From the NCBI RefSeq assembly GCF_046036945.1, contig NZ_JBJQOQ010000011.1:62001-126000 (forward strand): 64,000 bases of DNA. Direction: 5' to 3'. This DNA comes from Brevibacillus_C sp046036945. Lineage in GTDB: Bacteria; Bacillota; Bacilli; Brevibacillales; Brevibacillaceae. A program made the position numbers and the translations under genes. The notes below the pieces were generated by a model. The model had not been told where the DNA came from. It worked only from the letters and a program-made list of their open reading frames with translations, and did not search any database. Numbering within the stretch: the stretch's first letter is position 1; every line of letters starts with the position of its first letter. This document shows positions 56,191 through 64,000 of the stretch, piece by piece.

Positions 56191-58452
56191 ATGAGCGAAT
56201 CGAATCAGGAGTATATCGTAATCTCGGGTGCGAGGGAAAACAATCTCAAGAACGTATCCTTGCGCGTTCCCAAGCGGAAGATCACGATCTTCACCGGGGT
56301 ATCCGGATCCGGCAAGTCATCGATCGTTTTCGATACCATCGCCGCTGAATCCCAGCGCCTGCTGAACGAAAACTTCAGCATGTTCGTCCGCAACTTTCTG
56401 CCGCGTTTTCCGCAACCGGATGCAGACGCGATCGAAAACCTGAGCATGGCTGTAATTGTGGATCAGAAGCGGCTGGGCGGCGGTTCCCATTCCACGATGG
56501 GCACGATTACCGATATCTCTCCCATTCTCCGTCTGCTCTTCTCCCGAGTGGGTCAGCCCTATGTTGGACAAGCGCACATGTTCTCGTTTAACGATCCGCA
56601 AGGCATGTGTCCCGAGTGCAACGGGATCGGTCGCAGGCTGGGCGTCGACATGAGCAAGGCGCTGGACATGTCAAAGTCGCTGAATGAAGGGGCAATCATG
56701 CTGCCTGGCTATGCGGTAAACAGCATGGATTGGGCGATGATCGTGCAGTCGGGGCCCTTCGATCCCGACAAGAAGCTGAGCGATTATTCGGAAGAGGAAC
56801 TGGAACAACTGCTGTACGGCAAGGCGAGGAAAGTGGCGACGCAGTTTGGCGGGAAGACAGTGAACATTACGGTGGAAGGCGTCATCGAGAAGTTCACCAA
56901 CAAGTACATCAAGCGTGATCTGAAGACGTATTCCGAGCGCACACAACAAACTGTTGCGCCGTATATCACCGAGGGTACCTGTTCCAGCTGCCGCGGCGCG
57001 AGACTCAGTCAGGCTGCGCTCAATTGCAGGATCAATGGACACAACATTGCGGAGCTGTCCTCTATGGAGGTCGGACAGCTCATACGCGTCATTCGGGAGA
57101 TTGACAATCCTGTCGCTGCGCCGATCGTCAAATCGCTGACGGAGCGGCTGCAGCATCTGGTGGATATCGGACTTGACTACTTGACGCTGGACCGTGAGAC
57201 GGATACATTGTCCGGCGGCGAGTCGCAGCGGGTCAAGATGGTGAAGCACCTGAGCGGCAGTCTGGTGGATGTCACTTACATCTTCGATGAGCCCAGCGTT
57301 GGCTTGCACCCCCGTGACGTACACCGGTTAAATGGATTGCTTCAGAAACTGCGTGACAAGGGCAATACCGTGATTGTCGTCGAGCATGATCCCGATGTGA
57401 TCAAGGTGGCGGATCATATCGTCGACGTCGGGCCTCACGCCGGCAGCCGCGGCGGTGCCATCGTGTATGAAGGAAGCTTCCAAGGCCTGTTGGAGTCAGG
57501 TACACTGACAGGCACCCATATGAAGCGGCCGCTCCAACTGAAGCACGACCCTCGGCAGCCATCCGGCAAGCTGTCCATCAAAGATGCTACACTGCACAAC
57601 CTGCGGAACGTGAGTGTAGATATTCCAACCGGAGTGCTGACGGCAGTTACGGGTGTCGCCGGCTCGGGCAAGAGTACGCTGATTAACGAAGTATTCCTCA
57701 GCCAGCATCCGGATGCGGTCGTCATCGACCAATCGGCGGTAGGAGTGTCGACACGCTCGAATCCCGCGACCTATACGGGCATTATGGATGATGTGCGCAA
57801 GGCGTTTGCTTCCGCGAACAAGGTGGGCCAAGGCTTGTTCAGCTTCAACTCCAAGGGCGCTTGCGAGAACTGCCAAGGGCTGGGTGTTGTGTATACAGAC
57901 CTTGCCTACCTCGACAGCGTGAAGCTGCCATGCGAAGTATGCGGAGGCAGACGGTTCAAGGAAGAGGTGCTCGCGTACAAGCTGAACGGCAAGTCCATTG
58001 CAGAAGTGCTGGAGATGACTGTGGAGCAGGCATTGGATTTTTTTGATCTGAAAGAGGTTGTGCGCAAGCTCCAGGCGATGAGTGATGTGGGGCTGAACTA
58101 TCTTACACTCGGCCAGCCGCTCAGCACGCTATCGGGCGGGGAATGCCAGCGCATCAAGCTGGCAAGCGAGCTGCATAAGAAGGGCAGCATCTACGTGATG
58201 GACGAGCCGACGACCGGCCTCCATATGTCAGATATCGGTCACCTTTTGGGAATCATGAACCGCCTCGTGGATGCCGGCAATACGGTGATCGTCATCGAGC
58301 ACAACCTCGATGTGATCAGCCAAGCGGATTGGATCATCGATATGGGACCGGACGGAGGCAGCAAGGGCGGTCAGGTGGTGTTCGAGGGCACACCGGCGCA
58401 GATCATCCATGCGGAGCAGTCGATTACGGGAAGATACTTGCGTAATCATTAA
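56191..58452 (+). CDS. UvrA-family ABC ATPase, short paralogue
   Basis: 753 residues against about 940-950 for housekeeping UvrA. Two ABC modules are intact: Walker A FTGVSGSGKSSIVFDT, signature DTLSGGESQRVKM and Walker B TYIFDEPSVGLHPRD in the first, then GVAGSGKSTLINE, STLSGGECQRIKLA and IYVMDEPTTGLHMSD in the second. Zinc modules CPECNGIG, CSSCRGARL and CENCQGLG...CEVCGGRRF are kept. The missing residues fall in the region of the UvrB-binding insertion. Such short UvrA proteins (UvrA2, DrrC-like) are linked to DNA-targeting drug resistance. The real uvrA is elsewhere. Confidence 0.88.
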   Translation: MSESNQEYIVISGARENNLKNVSLRVPKRKITIFTGVSGSGKSSIVFDTIAAESQRLLNENFSMFVRNFLPRFPQPDADAIENLSMAVIVDQKRLGGGSHSTMGTITDISPILRLLFSRVGQPYVGQAHMFSFNDPQGMCPECNGIGRRLGVDMSKALDMSKSLNEGAIMLPGYAVNSMDWAMIVQSGPFDPDKKLSDYSEEELEQLLYGKARKVATQFGGKTVNITVEGVIEKFTNKYIKRDLKTYSERTQQTVAPYITEGTCSSCRGARLSQAALNCRINGHNIAELSSMEVGQLIRVIREIDNPVAAPIVKSLTERLQHLVDIGLDYLTLDRETDTLSGGESQRVKMVKHLSGSLVDVTYIFDEPSVGLHPRDVHRLNGLLQKLRDKGNTVIVVEHDPDVIKVADHIVDVGPHAGSRGGAIVYEGSFQGLLESGTLTGTHMKRPLQLKHDPRQPSGKLSIKDATLHNLRNVSVDIPTGVLTAVTGVAGSGKSTLINEVFLSQHPDAVVIDQSAVGVSTRSNPATYTGIMDDVRKAFASANKVGQGLFSFNSKGACENCQGLGVVYTDLAYLDSVKLPCEVCGGRRFKEEVLAYKLNGKSIAEVLEMTVEQALDFFDLKEVVRKLQAMSDVGLNYLTLGQPLSTLSGGECQRIKLASELHKKGSIYVMDEPTTGLHMSDIGHLLGIMNRLVDAGNTVIVIEHNLDVISQADWIIDMGPDGGSKGGQVVFEGTPAQIIHAEQSITGRYLRNH

Positions 58453-58525
58453 ATCTGCTTTCGTTGTATGGGATTCGTAATTTCTTAGCATGACAAGGAG
58501 AACATATGTAACGTATCTCAACCAG

Positions 58526-58552
58526 GGCTGCCAGCAGAAGCGGCAGCCTTTC
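58526..58552 (+). terminator. Rho-independent terminator
   Basis: GGCTGCC (58526-58532) and GGCAGCC (58542-58548) followed by TTT. Confidence 0.75.
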
Positions 58553-58590
58553 GTTTACATAACAGGCAGTTTTTGCAAGTCAACATCATA

Positions 58591-58640
58591 AAACAGATCA
58601 CGTAATGGTATCTTTTGCCCGTCAAGTGATCTGTTTTTAT
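58591..58640. terminator. Bidirectional terminator
   Basis: AAACAGATCAC (58591-58601) and GTGATCTGTTT (58626-58636) are perfect 11-bp arms with a long loop and A/T flanks. It serves the convergent UvrA and CynX-type genes. Confidence 0.8.
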
Positions 58641-58676
58641 ATGTCGGCTGTATCGCCTATCACGTGTTCATCCATG

Positions 58677-59879
58677 TCAGGCCGAGACCTTTTCTCGCGA
58701 ATGAACATGTCTGACCTTTCTATTTCCAATTTTTAACTGAATGAGAATCATGATCACTACCACGGTCATCATTCCCATGATCGCAGGGGGAAAACTGCCG
58801 GCAGCATCATGGATAAAGCCCACACAAAAGGGACCCAGAGAAGCGAACATGTAGCCGCCCGATTGCGTCATGGCTGAGAGCGCGCTTGCTTCTTCCGTAT
58901 TCGCGGTCTCATCGATCGGAAGCATTAAAGCCATCGGAAACAAACCTCCCGCACCGATCCCGAGAAAAATACAGGACAGCCACGGAGTCACCGGAAGTTG
59001 GAGCATCGCGAGGCCGACCAACTCCATCAACGAGCAGCCAATCAGCCAGACCACTCTGCGTTGAAAACGGCTGACCAGTATCGGGAGGAGAAAACTGACC
59101 GGTACTTGCACGAGAGTAAACAACGTCAAAATCATTCCGGCCGTTTGTTTGTCGTAGCCCCGTTCTTCTACGATCGGAGCCAGCCAGGCGGTAAGGGAGT
59201 AAAACATGAACGCCATCAACCCGAAAAAGCAGGTCAGCAGCCAAGCCCGTTTATTTGTCAGTGGAAGCTTCAAATCGTTTTTTTTCGATTTGGCCTGGGC
59301 ACCGGCCAAGGCAGGGACTGTTGATTTCGGCGACTTCCAGACTGGTCTCCACCAGAAGCAAAGGGCGATAAAAGCCAAGACCGACCAGGAAGCGACGGAT
59401 GCTTGCCAGGAATGGCGAAAGACGGTCTGCAATGGAACGGAAAAAGCTGATCCAAAGGCGGCCCCGACGACAAGGGACATAGAATAGACCCCGACCATCG
59501 CCGTGGGGTTCGCGAAATTTTCCTTGATAAATCCGGACAACAACGGACCAATAATGGCAATCCCGATACCAGCCAAAAAAGCGGTAAGCAGCATCAGCCA
59601 TGCAGAGTTGACCATATACCTTGCAGCAGTAGCAACACCGATTAGCAGGAGGCAATAGGCTATGGTCCGTTCAATGCTCCAGCGGCTGCCTAGTTTAACT
59701 GCCGCAGGCGCGAAGAAACCCATGCACAGAACAGGCAGGGAAGTCAACAGACTGGCCATGGAACCGCTCATGCCAAGCGTCTCCCGAATCGTCCCCAGCA
59801 AAGGCGAGACAGATGTGATGACAGGACGCAAATTGAGCGAAGCGAGAAAAAGAGCAGTAAGCAAAAAAACAAAACGCAT
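58677..59879 (-). CDS. MFS transporter of the CynX/NimT type
   Basis: 400-residue twelve-helix carrier. The N-terminal LASLNLRPVITSVSPLLGTI is the hallmark of the cyanate/nitroimidazole permease group, and MASLLTSLPVLCMGFFAPAA and the second-half MTQSGGYMFASLGPFCVGF continue the pattern. It starts at 59879 with GGAGAG on the minus strand. A LysR-type regulator is divergent, with an inverted repeat in the shared gap. There is no cyanase gene nearby, so cyanate is only one option among small anions and toxic organics. Confidence 0.88.
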   Translation of the reverse strand: MRFVFLLTALFLASLNLRPVITSVSPLLGTIRETLGMSGSMASLLTSLPVLCMGFFAPAAVKLGSRWSIERTIAYCLLLIGVATAARYMVNSAWLMLLTAFLAGIGIAIIGPLLSGFIKENFANPTAMVGVYSMSLVVGAAFGSAFSVPLQTVFRHSWQASVASWSVLAFIALCFWWRPVWKSPKSTVPALAGAQAKSKKNDLKLPLTNKRAWLLTCFFGLMAFMFYSLTAWLAPIVEERGYDKQTAGMILTLFTLVQVPVSFLLPILVSRFQRRVVWLIGCSLMELVGLAMLQLPVTPWLSCIFLGIGAGGLFPMALMLPIDETANTEEASALSAMTQSGGYMFASLGPFCVGFIHDAAGSFPPAIMGMMTVVVIMILIQLKIGNRKVRHVHSREKVSA

Positions 59880-59936
59880 CGTACATTCTCTCCATTTTCT
59901 ATTGTAAAAATTCTGATCCGTGTCTAGAACAGTGTA

Positions 59937-59995
59937 TAAGAGGTATTTTGATTGATCAATATTATGATTTCTATTATGATCATTAGTATCTCTTA
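59937..59995. promoter_or_regulatory. Candidate LysR operator region
   Basis: TAAGAGGTA (59937-59945) and TATCTCTTA (59987-59995) are near-perfect inverted arms that flank an AT-rich core between the divergent LysR and MFS genes. Spaced dyads of this kind are typical of LysR regulation. Confidence 0.5.
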
Positions 59996-60012
59996 TGAAA
60001 GCGGGTGTTTGC

Positions 60013-60891
60013 TTGGAGATCCGTCAGCTTCACTATTTCATGGCTGTATGCGAAGAAATGCATTTTACCAAGGCTGCTGAAAAAATCGGCGTTACCCAGC
60101 CAACGCTCAGCCAGCAAATTCGGGCGCTGGAGGATGAGCTGCACATGCCGCTGTTTGATCGAATCGGCAAAAAAATTGCGCTTACCGAGGCTGGTACGAT
60201 GCTGCTTAGCTACGGCACTCAGATTTTGGACACGTTACAAAATGTAAAGGATTCGATCGCAGATTTGCGCCATATTCAAAGCGGAACAATCAAGGTCGGG
60301 ATCATGCCATCCGATCTGGATTACCGGATTACACAGCTGATCATCGATTTTTATCATGCGTTTCCAAAGGTGAAGTTAATGGTCATCGCTTCCATTGATA
60401 TTATGCGGCAGGTGCTGGAAAGCGAAGTGGATATCGGCATCGGCACCAACGTCCAGCCAAATGACCGCCTGGTTGCCATTCCTTTATGCCGGGAAGAGTA
60501 TGTGCTAACGGTGTCCGAGAGGCATCCGCTGGCCAGCCGAACCAGCATTGACGTGGATGAGTTAAGAGGTCTTCCGATGATCATGTATCCCGAAGGTTTT
60601 ATGGGGCGCGATTTAGTGGAGGAGTCTGTGCGGAAACACGGCTTTCAGCTGAATTCCATTCTCGAGACCAGTTCGGCCACTTCAATTCTGAACTTGGTGA
60701 AAGCGAATATAGGCGCAACGGTACAGCCATATCCCTTGATTCGGCAAATCAATGATCCGGTTTTGCGCACGGTCCGCATCAGGGACGGCGCGCCAAGCCG
60801 CAGCCTGGCGATCATTTACCGCTCCGACCGTTATTTGAGCCAGGCAGCGAAGGCTTTTATGGAGCGGATAAAAGAATTCTTTCAAGACTAG
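60013..60891 (+). CDS. LysR-family transcriptional regulator
   Basis: 292 residues. The N-terminal winged helix MEIRQLHYFMAVCEEMHFTK and KIGVTQPTLSQQIRALEDEL is canonical. The C-terminal periplasmic-binding-protein-like sensor (about 90-292) carries GTIKVGIMPSDLDYRITQL and MGRDLVEESVRKHGF. TTG 60013 gives the standard LysR N-terminus; the ATG at 59995 would add six residues and sits on the operator arm. It is divergent from a CynX-type transporter, which it presumably activates in response to the transported compound. Confidence 0.9.
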   Translation: MEIRQLHYFMAVCEEMHFTKAAEKIGVTQPTLSQQIRALEDELHMPLFDRIGKKIALTEAGTMLLSYGTQILDTLQNVKDSIADLRHIQSGTIKVGIMPSDLDYRITQLIIDFYHAFPKVKLMVIASIDIMRQVLESEVDIGIGTNVQPNDRLVAIPLCREEYVLTVSERHPLASRTSIDVDELRGLPMIMYPEGFMGRDLVEESVRKHGFQLNSILETSSATSILNLVKANIGATVQPYPLIRQINDPVLRTVRIRDGAPSRSLAIIYRSDRYLSQAAKAFMERIKEFFQD

Positions 60892-60936
60892 TTTGTACGG
60901 GGAGAGTATACAGCCCTTGGTGATAGATCAAATGGA

Positions 60937-60960
60937 AAACCCTGGTACAGGGTTTTTTTG
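60937..60960 (+). terminator. Rho-independent terminator
   Basis: AAAACCCT and AGGGTTTT around a five-base loop, continuing into seven T. Confidence 0.88.
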
Positions 60961-61045
60961 TTGAGAAACGCGGTAACACATTGTATCTCTCTGCACAAAG
61001 TGTTCGTTCCAAAGAGAACAGATGGTTCATTTTACTTCCCAGTTT

Positions 61046-61149
61046 CCTCTAGAAAAACAGAACGAAACAAAATCATGAAGACACTGCAAGAAAGTCGTTA
61101 CAATGTAATAGTGACAGCCCAAAGATTGGGGATTTCACGGGGAACACTA
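61046..61149 (+). pseudogene. Remnant of a sigma-54-type activator (Fis-like HTH tail)
   Basis: The frame reads RKTERNKIMKTLQESRYNV then IVTAQRLGISRGTL. This is the classic C-terminal Fis-type helix-turn-helix of sigma-54-dependent enhancer-binding proteins (I-TL-E---N---AA--LGISR-TLYRK). Only about 30 residues survive, and the usual YRKLKEY ending is replaced. No AAA+ domain is present upstream within 2 kb. A terminator sits right behind, as it would behind the intact gene. The rest of the 400-base gap (60961-61209) shows nothing else. Confidence 0.55.
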
Positions 61150-61174
61150 CCCTTGATTTCAAGGGTTTTTCTTT
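61149..61174 (+). terminator. Rho-independent terminator
   Basis: CCCTTG and CAAGGG around a short loop followed by TTTTTCTTTT, directly after the activator remnant. Confidence 0.8.
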
Positions 61175-61209
61175 TGCTATCAAGAGGATTTGATGTCGAA
61201 TGATCTGGA

Positions 61210-61275
61210 TTGACATCTGTACCCGAATCATATATATAATACTAAACGGTACCGACAAGTACTCCAATAGTACCT
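61210..61275 (+). promoter_or_regulatory. tetR promoter and candidate operator
   Basis: TTGACA (61210-61215) with TATAAT-like sequence at 61233-61240. Downstream, GTACTCCAATAGTAC (about 61259-61273) is an inverted repeat. A related GGTACTC direct repeat lies before the adaptor gene at about 62226, so the TetR protein may bind both. Confidence 0.5.
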
Positions 61276-61304
61276 GAAAGTTCTTCCGAGGGGAGGCGTT
61301 TTCC

Positions 61305-62207
61305 ATGGACGAAAAGCAGCACCAGATCTTATCGACAGCCAAACGTCTGTTTGAGGAACAAGGAATTCAACAGACCTCGATTAACGATATTGCCAGGGAA
61401 TGCAAAATTTCAAAGGCTACCTTCTACAAGTACTTCAAGTCGAAGGAAACCATCATCAGCGACATTCTCCTCTTGACCGAACAGGAGTTTCTGGAAACAG
61501 TCAGAGGGCTGCATGCGGAGAAAGCGATTAACGGGAAAGAAAAACTGTTAAGAAAGATTCGTTTATTTTGGGACTTTTCTTATTCAAGAGGTGTTTTTGG
61601 AGCGTACATTCTGGATAATTTTTCAGGAGCAGAACGTCAGAACATTATGAATGTGATGAAATCCGGTCGCAACGCCATCATGGAAGAATACAAGATAAGC
61701 CTCAGAGATGCCTTTGGAGAAGGTGTCGAACCAATCATGGGAGACTTAATTCTTTGCGTGGAAGGGATCATCCGGGAGTTTATCTATTTGTCGTACGTAC
61801 ATGCCAGCAGAATTGACGCGGATGTCGTGACACGGTATGTATGTACGGTGCTGGAGGCAGTTTTTGAAGGGCGGCGGGATTTGCCGGGGATGATCGACGA
61901 ATCGCTGTTGTACGACTCGAACAGTCAACGGCATCAGCCTCTATATGAAGAAAACTTCAAGCAGACGCTGATACGCTTGCAGGAGAAAATCAGCAGATTA
62001 TCATCCGATTTGGAAGAGGGGGATAAGCTGCAGGAGGCCATCGTACTGATCGAGCAAGAAGCAAACGCCAAACAGTATACATCTCTTTTGATGGATGCCT
62101 TGCTCGCCCTGCTGGCAAGGGAGCCGGAGCTTGCCGAACTTGTAGCCGAGCTGGAGCAGCAAAGAACAGAGTTGATGAATGTGATGGGCACAACGAACAA
62201 AAGTTGA
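61305..62207 (+). CDS. TetR/AcrR-family transcriptional regulator
   Basis: 300 residues, longer than the usual 190-220. The N-terminal DNA-binding domain is clear (KRLFEEQGIQQTSINDIARE, CKISKATFYKYFKSKETIIS). The extra length is a C-terminal extension rich in helices and Leu-Ala-Glu (LLMDALLALLAREPELAELV), possibly coiled coil. GAGGGGAGG precedes the ATG. It heads an efflux operon with two adaptor proteins and a DHA2 pump, and is likely their drug-responsive repressor. Confidence 0.9.
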   Translation: MDEKQHQILSTAKRLFEEQGIQQTSINDIARECKISKATFYKYFKSKETIISDILLLTEQEFLETVRGLHAEKAINGKEKLLRKIRLFWDFSYSRGVFGAYILDNFSGAERQNIMNVMKSGRNAIMEEYKISLRDAFGEGVEPIMGDLILCVEGIIREFIYLSYVHASRIDADVVTRYVCTVLEAVFEGRRDLPGMIDESLLYDSNSQRHQPLYEENFKQTLIRLQEKISRLSSDLEEGDKLQEAIVLIEQEANAKQYTSLLMDALLALLAREPELAELVAELEQQRTELMNVMGTTNKS

Positions 62208-62288
62208 GCTGAAGAACTCGCTGCGGGTACTCGCAGGTACTCCAGATTGCAGGTGTATTGATGAAAGGGAGAAAATGGGGGAGAAACG

Positions 62289-62936
62289 ATGAAGAAGAAA
62301 ATCATCCTGACAGTGATCTTGCTTGCGCTCATCCTCTCCGGCGGAGGCATTGGTTACTATTACTGGTACCAGGGTGCCCACTATATTTCCACAGAGGACG
62401 CACAAGTTGCCGGCGATATATATCGCGTGATGCCGCAAATCTCAGGGAAATTAAAGTCGTTAACCATCAAAGAAGGAGAGCAGGTGCTGGCAGATCAGAT
62501 CGTCGGCAATCTGGATCCCTCCAATTTGCCCGGTTACCAGTTGGAACATGCGACATTGCGGGCCCCGATCAGCGGCAGGGTGATAAAGGTCAACGCAAAG
62601 GCAGGGGAAGTGGTCTCGGCATCTCAAGCCATCGCACTGATCGTTGACGAGAGCAAGCTATATCTGAAAGCCAATATTGAAGAAACAGACTTGACGCGGA
62701 TTAAGCTGGGGCAGCCGGTCCGTTTTACTGTTGACGCGTTCCCCAATCAGACCTTCACAGGTGAGGTTTCTGAGATCGGTCATGCGACCAATTCCACCTT
62801 TGCCCTGCTGCCTGCCACCAGCGGGAATTTCACCAAGGTGAAACAGCGGGTACCGATTAAAATTGCGATAGTACAGACTGATACACCGCTGTTTGCAGGA
62901 GCGAATGCGGTCATCAAAATCAAGGTGAAAGGGTAA
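62289..62936 (+). CDS. HlyD/EmrA-family membrane-fusion adaptor, short form
   Basis: 215 residues: one N-terminal transmembrane helix (IILTVILLALILSGGGIGYY), then lipoyl-like half-motifs (VAGDIYRVMPQISGKLKSLT, LRAPISGRVIKVNAKAGEVV) and a beta-barrel domain (DLTRIKLGQPVRFTVDAFPN). Full EmrA proteins are about 390 residues with a long alpha hairpin between the lipoyl halves; here only some 15 residues connect them, so the hairpin is missing. That suits a Gram-positive envelope without TolC. GGGGGAGA precedes the ATG. It is co-operonic with a lipoprotein and a DHA2 MFS. Confidence 0.85.
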   Translation: MKKKIILTVILLALILSGGGIGYYYWYQGAHYISTEDAQVAGDIYRVMPQISGKLKSLTIKEGEQVLADQIVGNLDPSNLPGYQLEHATLRAPISGRVIKVNAKAGEVVSASQAIALIVDESKLYLKANIEETDLTRIKLGQPVRFTVDAFPNQTFTGEVSEIGHATNSTFALLPATSGNFTKVKQRVPIKIAIVQTDTPLFAGANAVIKIKVKG

Positions 62937-62953
62937 CCAAGGGGACGATAGCG

Positions 62954-63406
62954 ATGAAAAAACGAAGAAGGAATCGGATGGTGCATTTGCTCGCAGGTTT
63001 GGCCATACTCTCAACAGGCTGCAGCGCTGTGCCAACGGACAAGTCGAATGATGAAGTTCCTGCCGTCAGAGCGATGGCAGTCGGGCAGCCGGGGGTGAGC
63101 GTGCTCGTGGACAATCCGCAGGGAATGTTAAAGGCTGGAATGATTGCCCTGGTATCCTTAACAGGTGAACCGCAAAACGGCCGGGAAGTGCCTGCTTCCG
63201 CATTGTTTCACAAAGATGATGTAACCTACGTGTATGTGGTAAAAGGAGACATGTTGCATCAGACCGCTGTTACCGTTAAGCCGAAGGACGATGAATGGGT
63301 TTATGTTACGAACGGCCTGGAGAACAATGATCGCATCGTGATTAATCCCGCAAAAGAGCTGGCTGAGGGAATGAAAGTGCGGATTGAAGAGGGAGTGGAG
63401 TCATGA
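62954..63406 (+). CDS. Lipoprotein with RND-type adaptor C-terminal fold
   Basis: 150 residues. A lipoprotein signal peptide ends in the lipobox LSTGC (Cys about 24). The mature part reads GMLKAGMIALVSLTGEPQNG, VPASALFHKDDVTYVYVVKG and LENNDRIVINPAKELAEGMK, which is the membrane-proximal beta domain of HlyD/AcrA-type adaptors, where VP-SAL is the standard hinge motif. It has no lipoyl or hairpin region. The protein may complement the short adaptor just upstream, so one adaptor seems to be split over two chains. The stop overlaps the MFS gene by 4 bases. Confidence 0.8.
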   Translation: MKKRRRNRMVHLLAGLAILSTGCSAVPTDKSNDEVPAVRAMAVGQPGVSVLVDNPQGMLKAGMIALVSLTGEPQNGREVPASALFHKDDVTYVYVVKGDMLHQTAVTVKPKDDEWVYVTNGLENNDRIVINPAKELAEGMKVRIEEGVES

Positions 63407-64000
63407 CACGGGAATTGGAATCAGATGCAAGCGGCAGCGGCTCCAGCAAGTGGCTCTCGCTGCTGGCGATCGTCCTGGGGACATTTGCCGCCGTACTTAA
63501 CTCTAGTTTGTTGAATGTCGCTTTGCCAAAAATTACCACCGTACTTAACTCAACAACTGATGTCACACAGTGGATCCTGACGGGATACATGCTGGCATCG
63601 GCAGTCGCGATTCCATTTAGCGGTTTTTTGGGAGACAAATTTGGCTATAAAACGATCTTTACGATTTCACTTGCCGGCTTTACAGTTGGTTCGCTCCTGT
63701 GCGGCATTGCCTGGAGTGACATCACGTTAATCTTTTTCCGCATCGTACAAGGGATCGGCGGCGGTTTGATCATGCCGCTCGGGATGACGATTATTTACAG
63801 CGTATTTCCGCGCAGCCAGATGGGGACGGCTCTAGGCATATGGGGGATTGCGGCCATGACTGCACCTGCTATCGGACCAACCCTGAGCGGTTTGATGGTA
63901 GAGCATCTGGGGTGGCGCAGCCTGTTTTTCCTGATGGTTCCGGTAGGTGGGCTCGCTGCGTTCATGGGAATGGTGCTGCTCAAAGAAACAGAGAAAAAAG
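63403..64000 (+). CDS. DHA2-family MFS drug transporter (3' end outside window)
   Basis: First 199 residues of a 14-helix EmrB/QacA-type proton antiporter. AVLNSSLLNVALPKITTVLN holds the DHA2 helix-1 pattern; FLGDKFGYKTIF is motif A; RIVQGIGGGLIMPLGMTIIY is helix 4; and GIAAMTAPAIGPTLSGLMVE is antiporter motif C. The ATG overlaps the preceding lipoprotein stop (ATGA), with GGGAGTGGAG before it. It should pump a hydrophobic toxic compound, assisted by the two adaptor proteins, under TetR control. The frame is open at the window edge. Confidence 0.93.
   Translation, partial: MTRELESDASGSGSSKWLSLLAIVLGTFAAVLNSSLLNVALPKITTVLNSTTDVTQWILTGYMLASAVAIPFSGFLGDKFGYKTIFTISLAGFTVGSLLCGIAWSDITLIFFRIVQGIGGGLIMPLGMTIIYSVFPRSQMGTALGIWGIAAMTAPAIGPTLSGLMVEHLGWRSLFFLMVPVGGLAAFMGMVLLKETEKK

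Noticed and set aside
1..64000. Search for CRISPR arrays, tRNA or rRNA genes and insertion sequences
   Set aside because: No regularly spaced repeats, no cloverleaf sequences and no transposase-like frames were seen by reading.

Overview
The window looks like chromosome of a spore-forming Firmicute of the Brevibacillus/Paenibacillaceae type. This rests on AGGAGG-type ribosome sites, roughly 50% GC, frequent GTG/TTG starts, a T-box leader, a tandem glycine riboswitch, and gene families typical of Bacillales (CopZ-CopA, YczE, MocR regulators, YdcZ exporters). I see no rRNA, tRNA, CRISPR array, phage module or insertion sequence. The genus is inference from gene content only.

Layout. 1-2.9 kb: end of an amino-acid permease, a YtcJ-like amidohydrolase and a VOC protein. 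3.0-8.2 kb: an amino-sugar operon with an RpiR regulator, MurQ, a mannose-family PTS (IIA, IIB and a fused IIC-IID) and NanE. 8.4-10.3 kb: a SARP-type response regulator, a CheY-like protein and a formamidase remnant. 10.3-13.9 kb: an AT-richer block (MocR, PaiB-like, LysE, B3/4 protein). 14.2-17 kb: alkylation repair (AdaA, Ogt, AlkA) and a DinB-fold protein. 17.2-19.6 kb: two YdcZ-type transporters around a Crp/Fnr regulator, then a YjjG-like HAD phosphatase.

19.7-29.4 kb: a candidate exopolysaccharide locus. It has a secreted polysaccharide deacetylase facing a membrane-anchored glycosidase-like protein, a HEAT-repeat membrane protein, a processive GT2 synthase, a degenerate receiver protein, a WbpA-type nucleotide-sugar dehydrogenase and an anchored TIM-barrel protein. 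This is my best candidate for an undescribed system. 29.5-33.9 kb: MarR with an MFS pump, and EamA divergent from a MocR regulator. 34.0-39.6 kb: an AraC-controlled catabolic operon of unknown substrate (MFS, Gfo/Idh/MocA, DUF993 aldolase-like, xylose-isomerase-like). 39.8-46.9 kb: a sulfur-relay set (rhodanese-metallohydrolase, TusA, DsrE), copper efflux (copZ, copA), a sulfite-reductase-like half-domain protein and YczE.

46.9-50.2 kb: T-box-controlled tryptophanyl-tRNA synthetase, a broken methionine aminopeptidase, and an Rrf2 regulator that shares a 19-bp upstream motif with a dithiol flavoprotein. 50.2-54.4 kb: MocR facing an aminotransferase, then a glycine riboswitch in front of purU. 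54.6-58.5 kb: ArsR with an SRPBCC protein, an unknown protein, and a short UvrA paralogue. 58.7-60.9 kb: CynX-type MFS facing a LysR regulator. 61.3-64 kb: TetR with a split membrane-fusion adaptor and a DHA2 MFS pump that runs off the window.

Recurring themes are regulator-transporter pairs, each with a visible operator, and small catabolic or stress modules. Several broken genes (formamidase, sigma-54 activator, methionine aminopeptidase) mark places where the chromosome has been rearranged.
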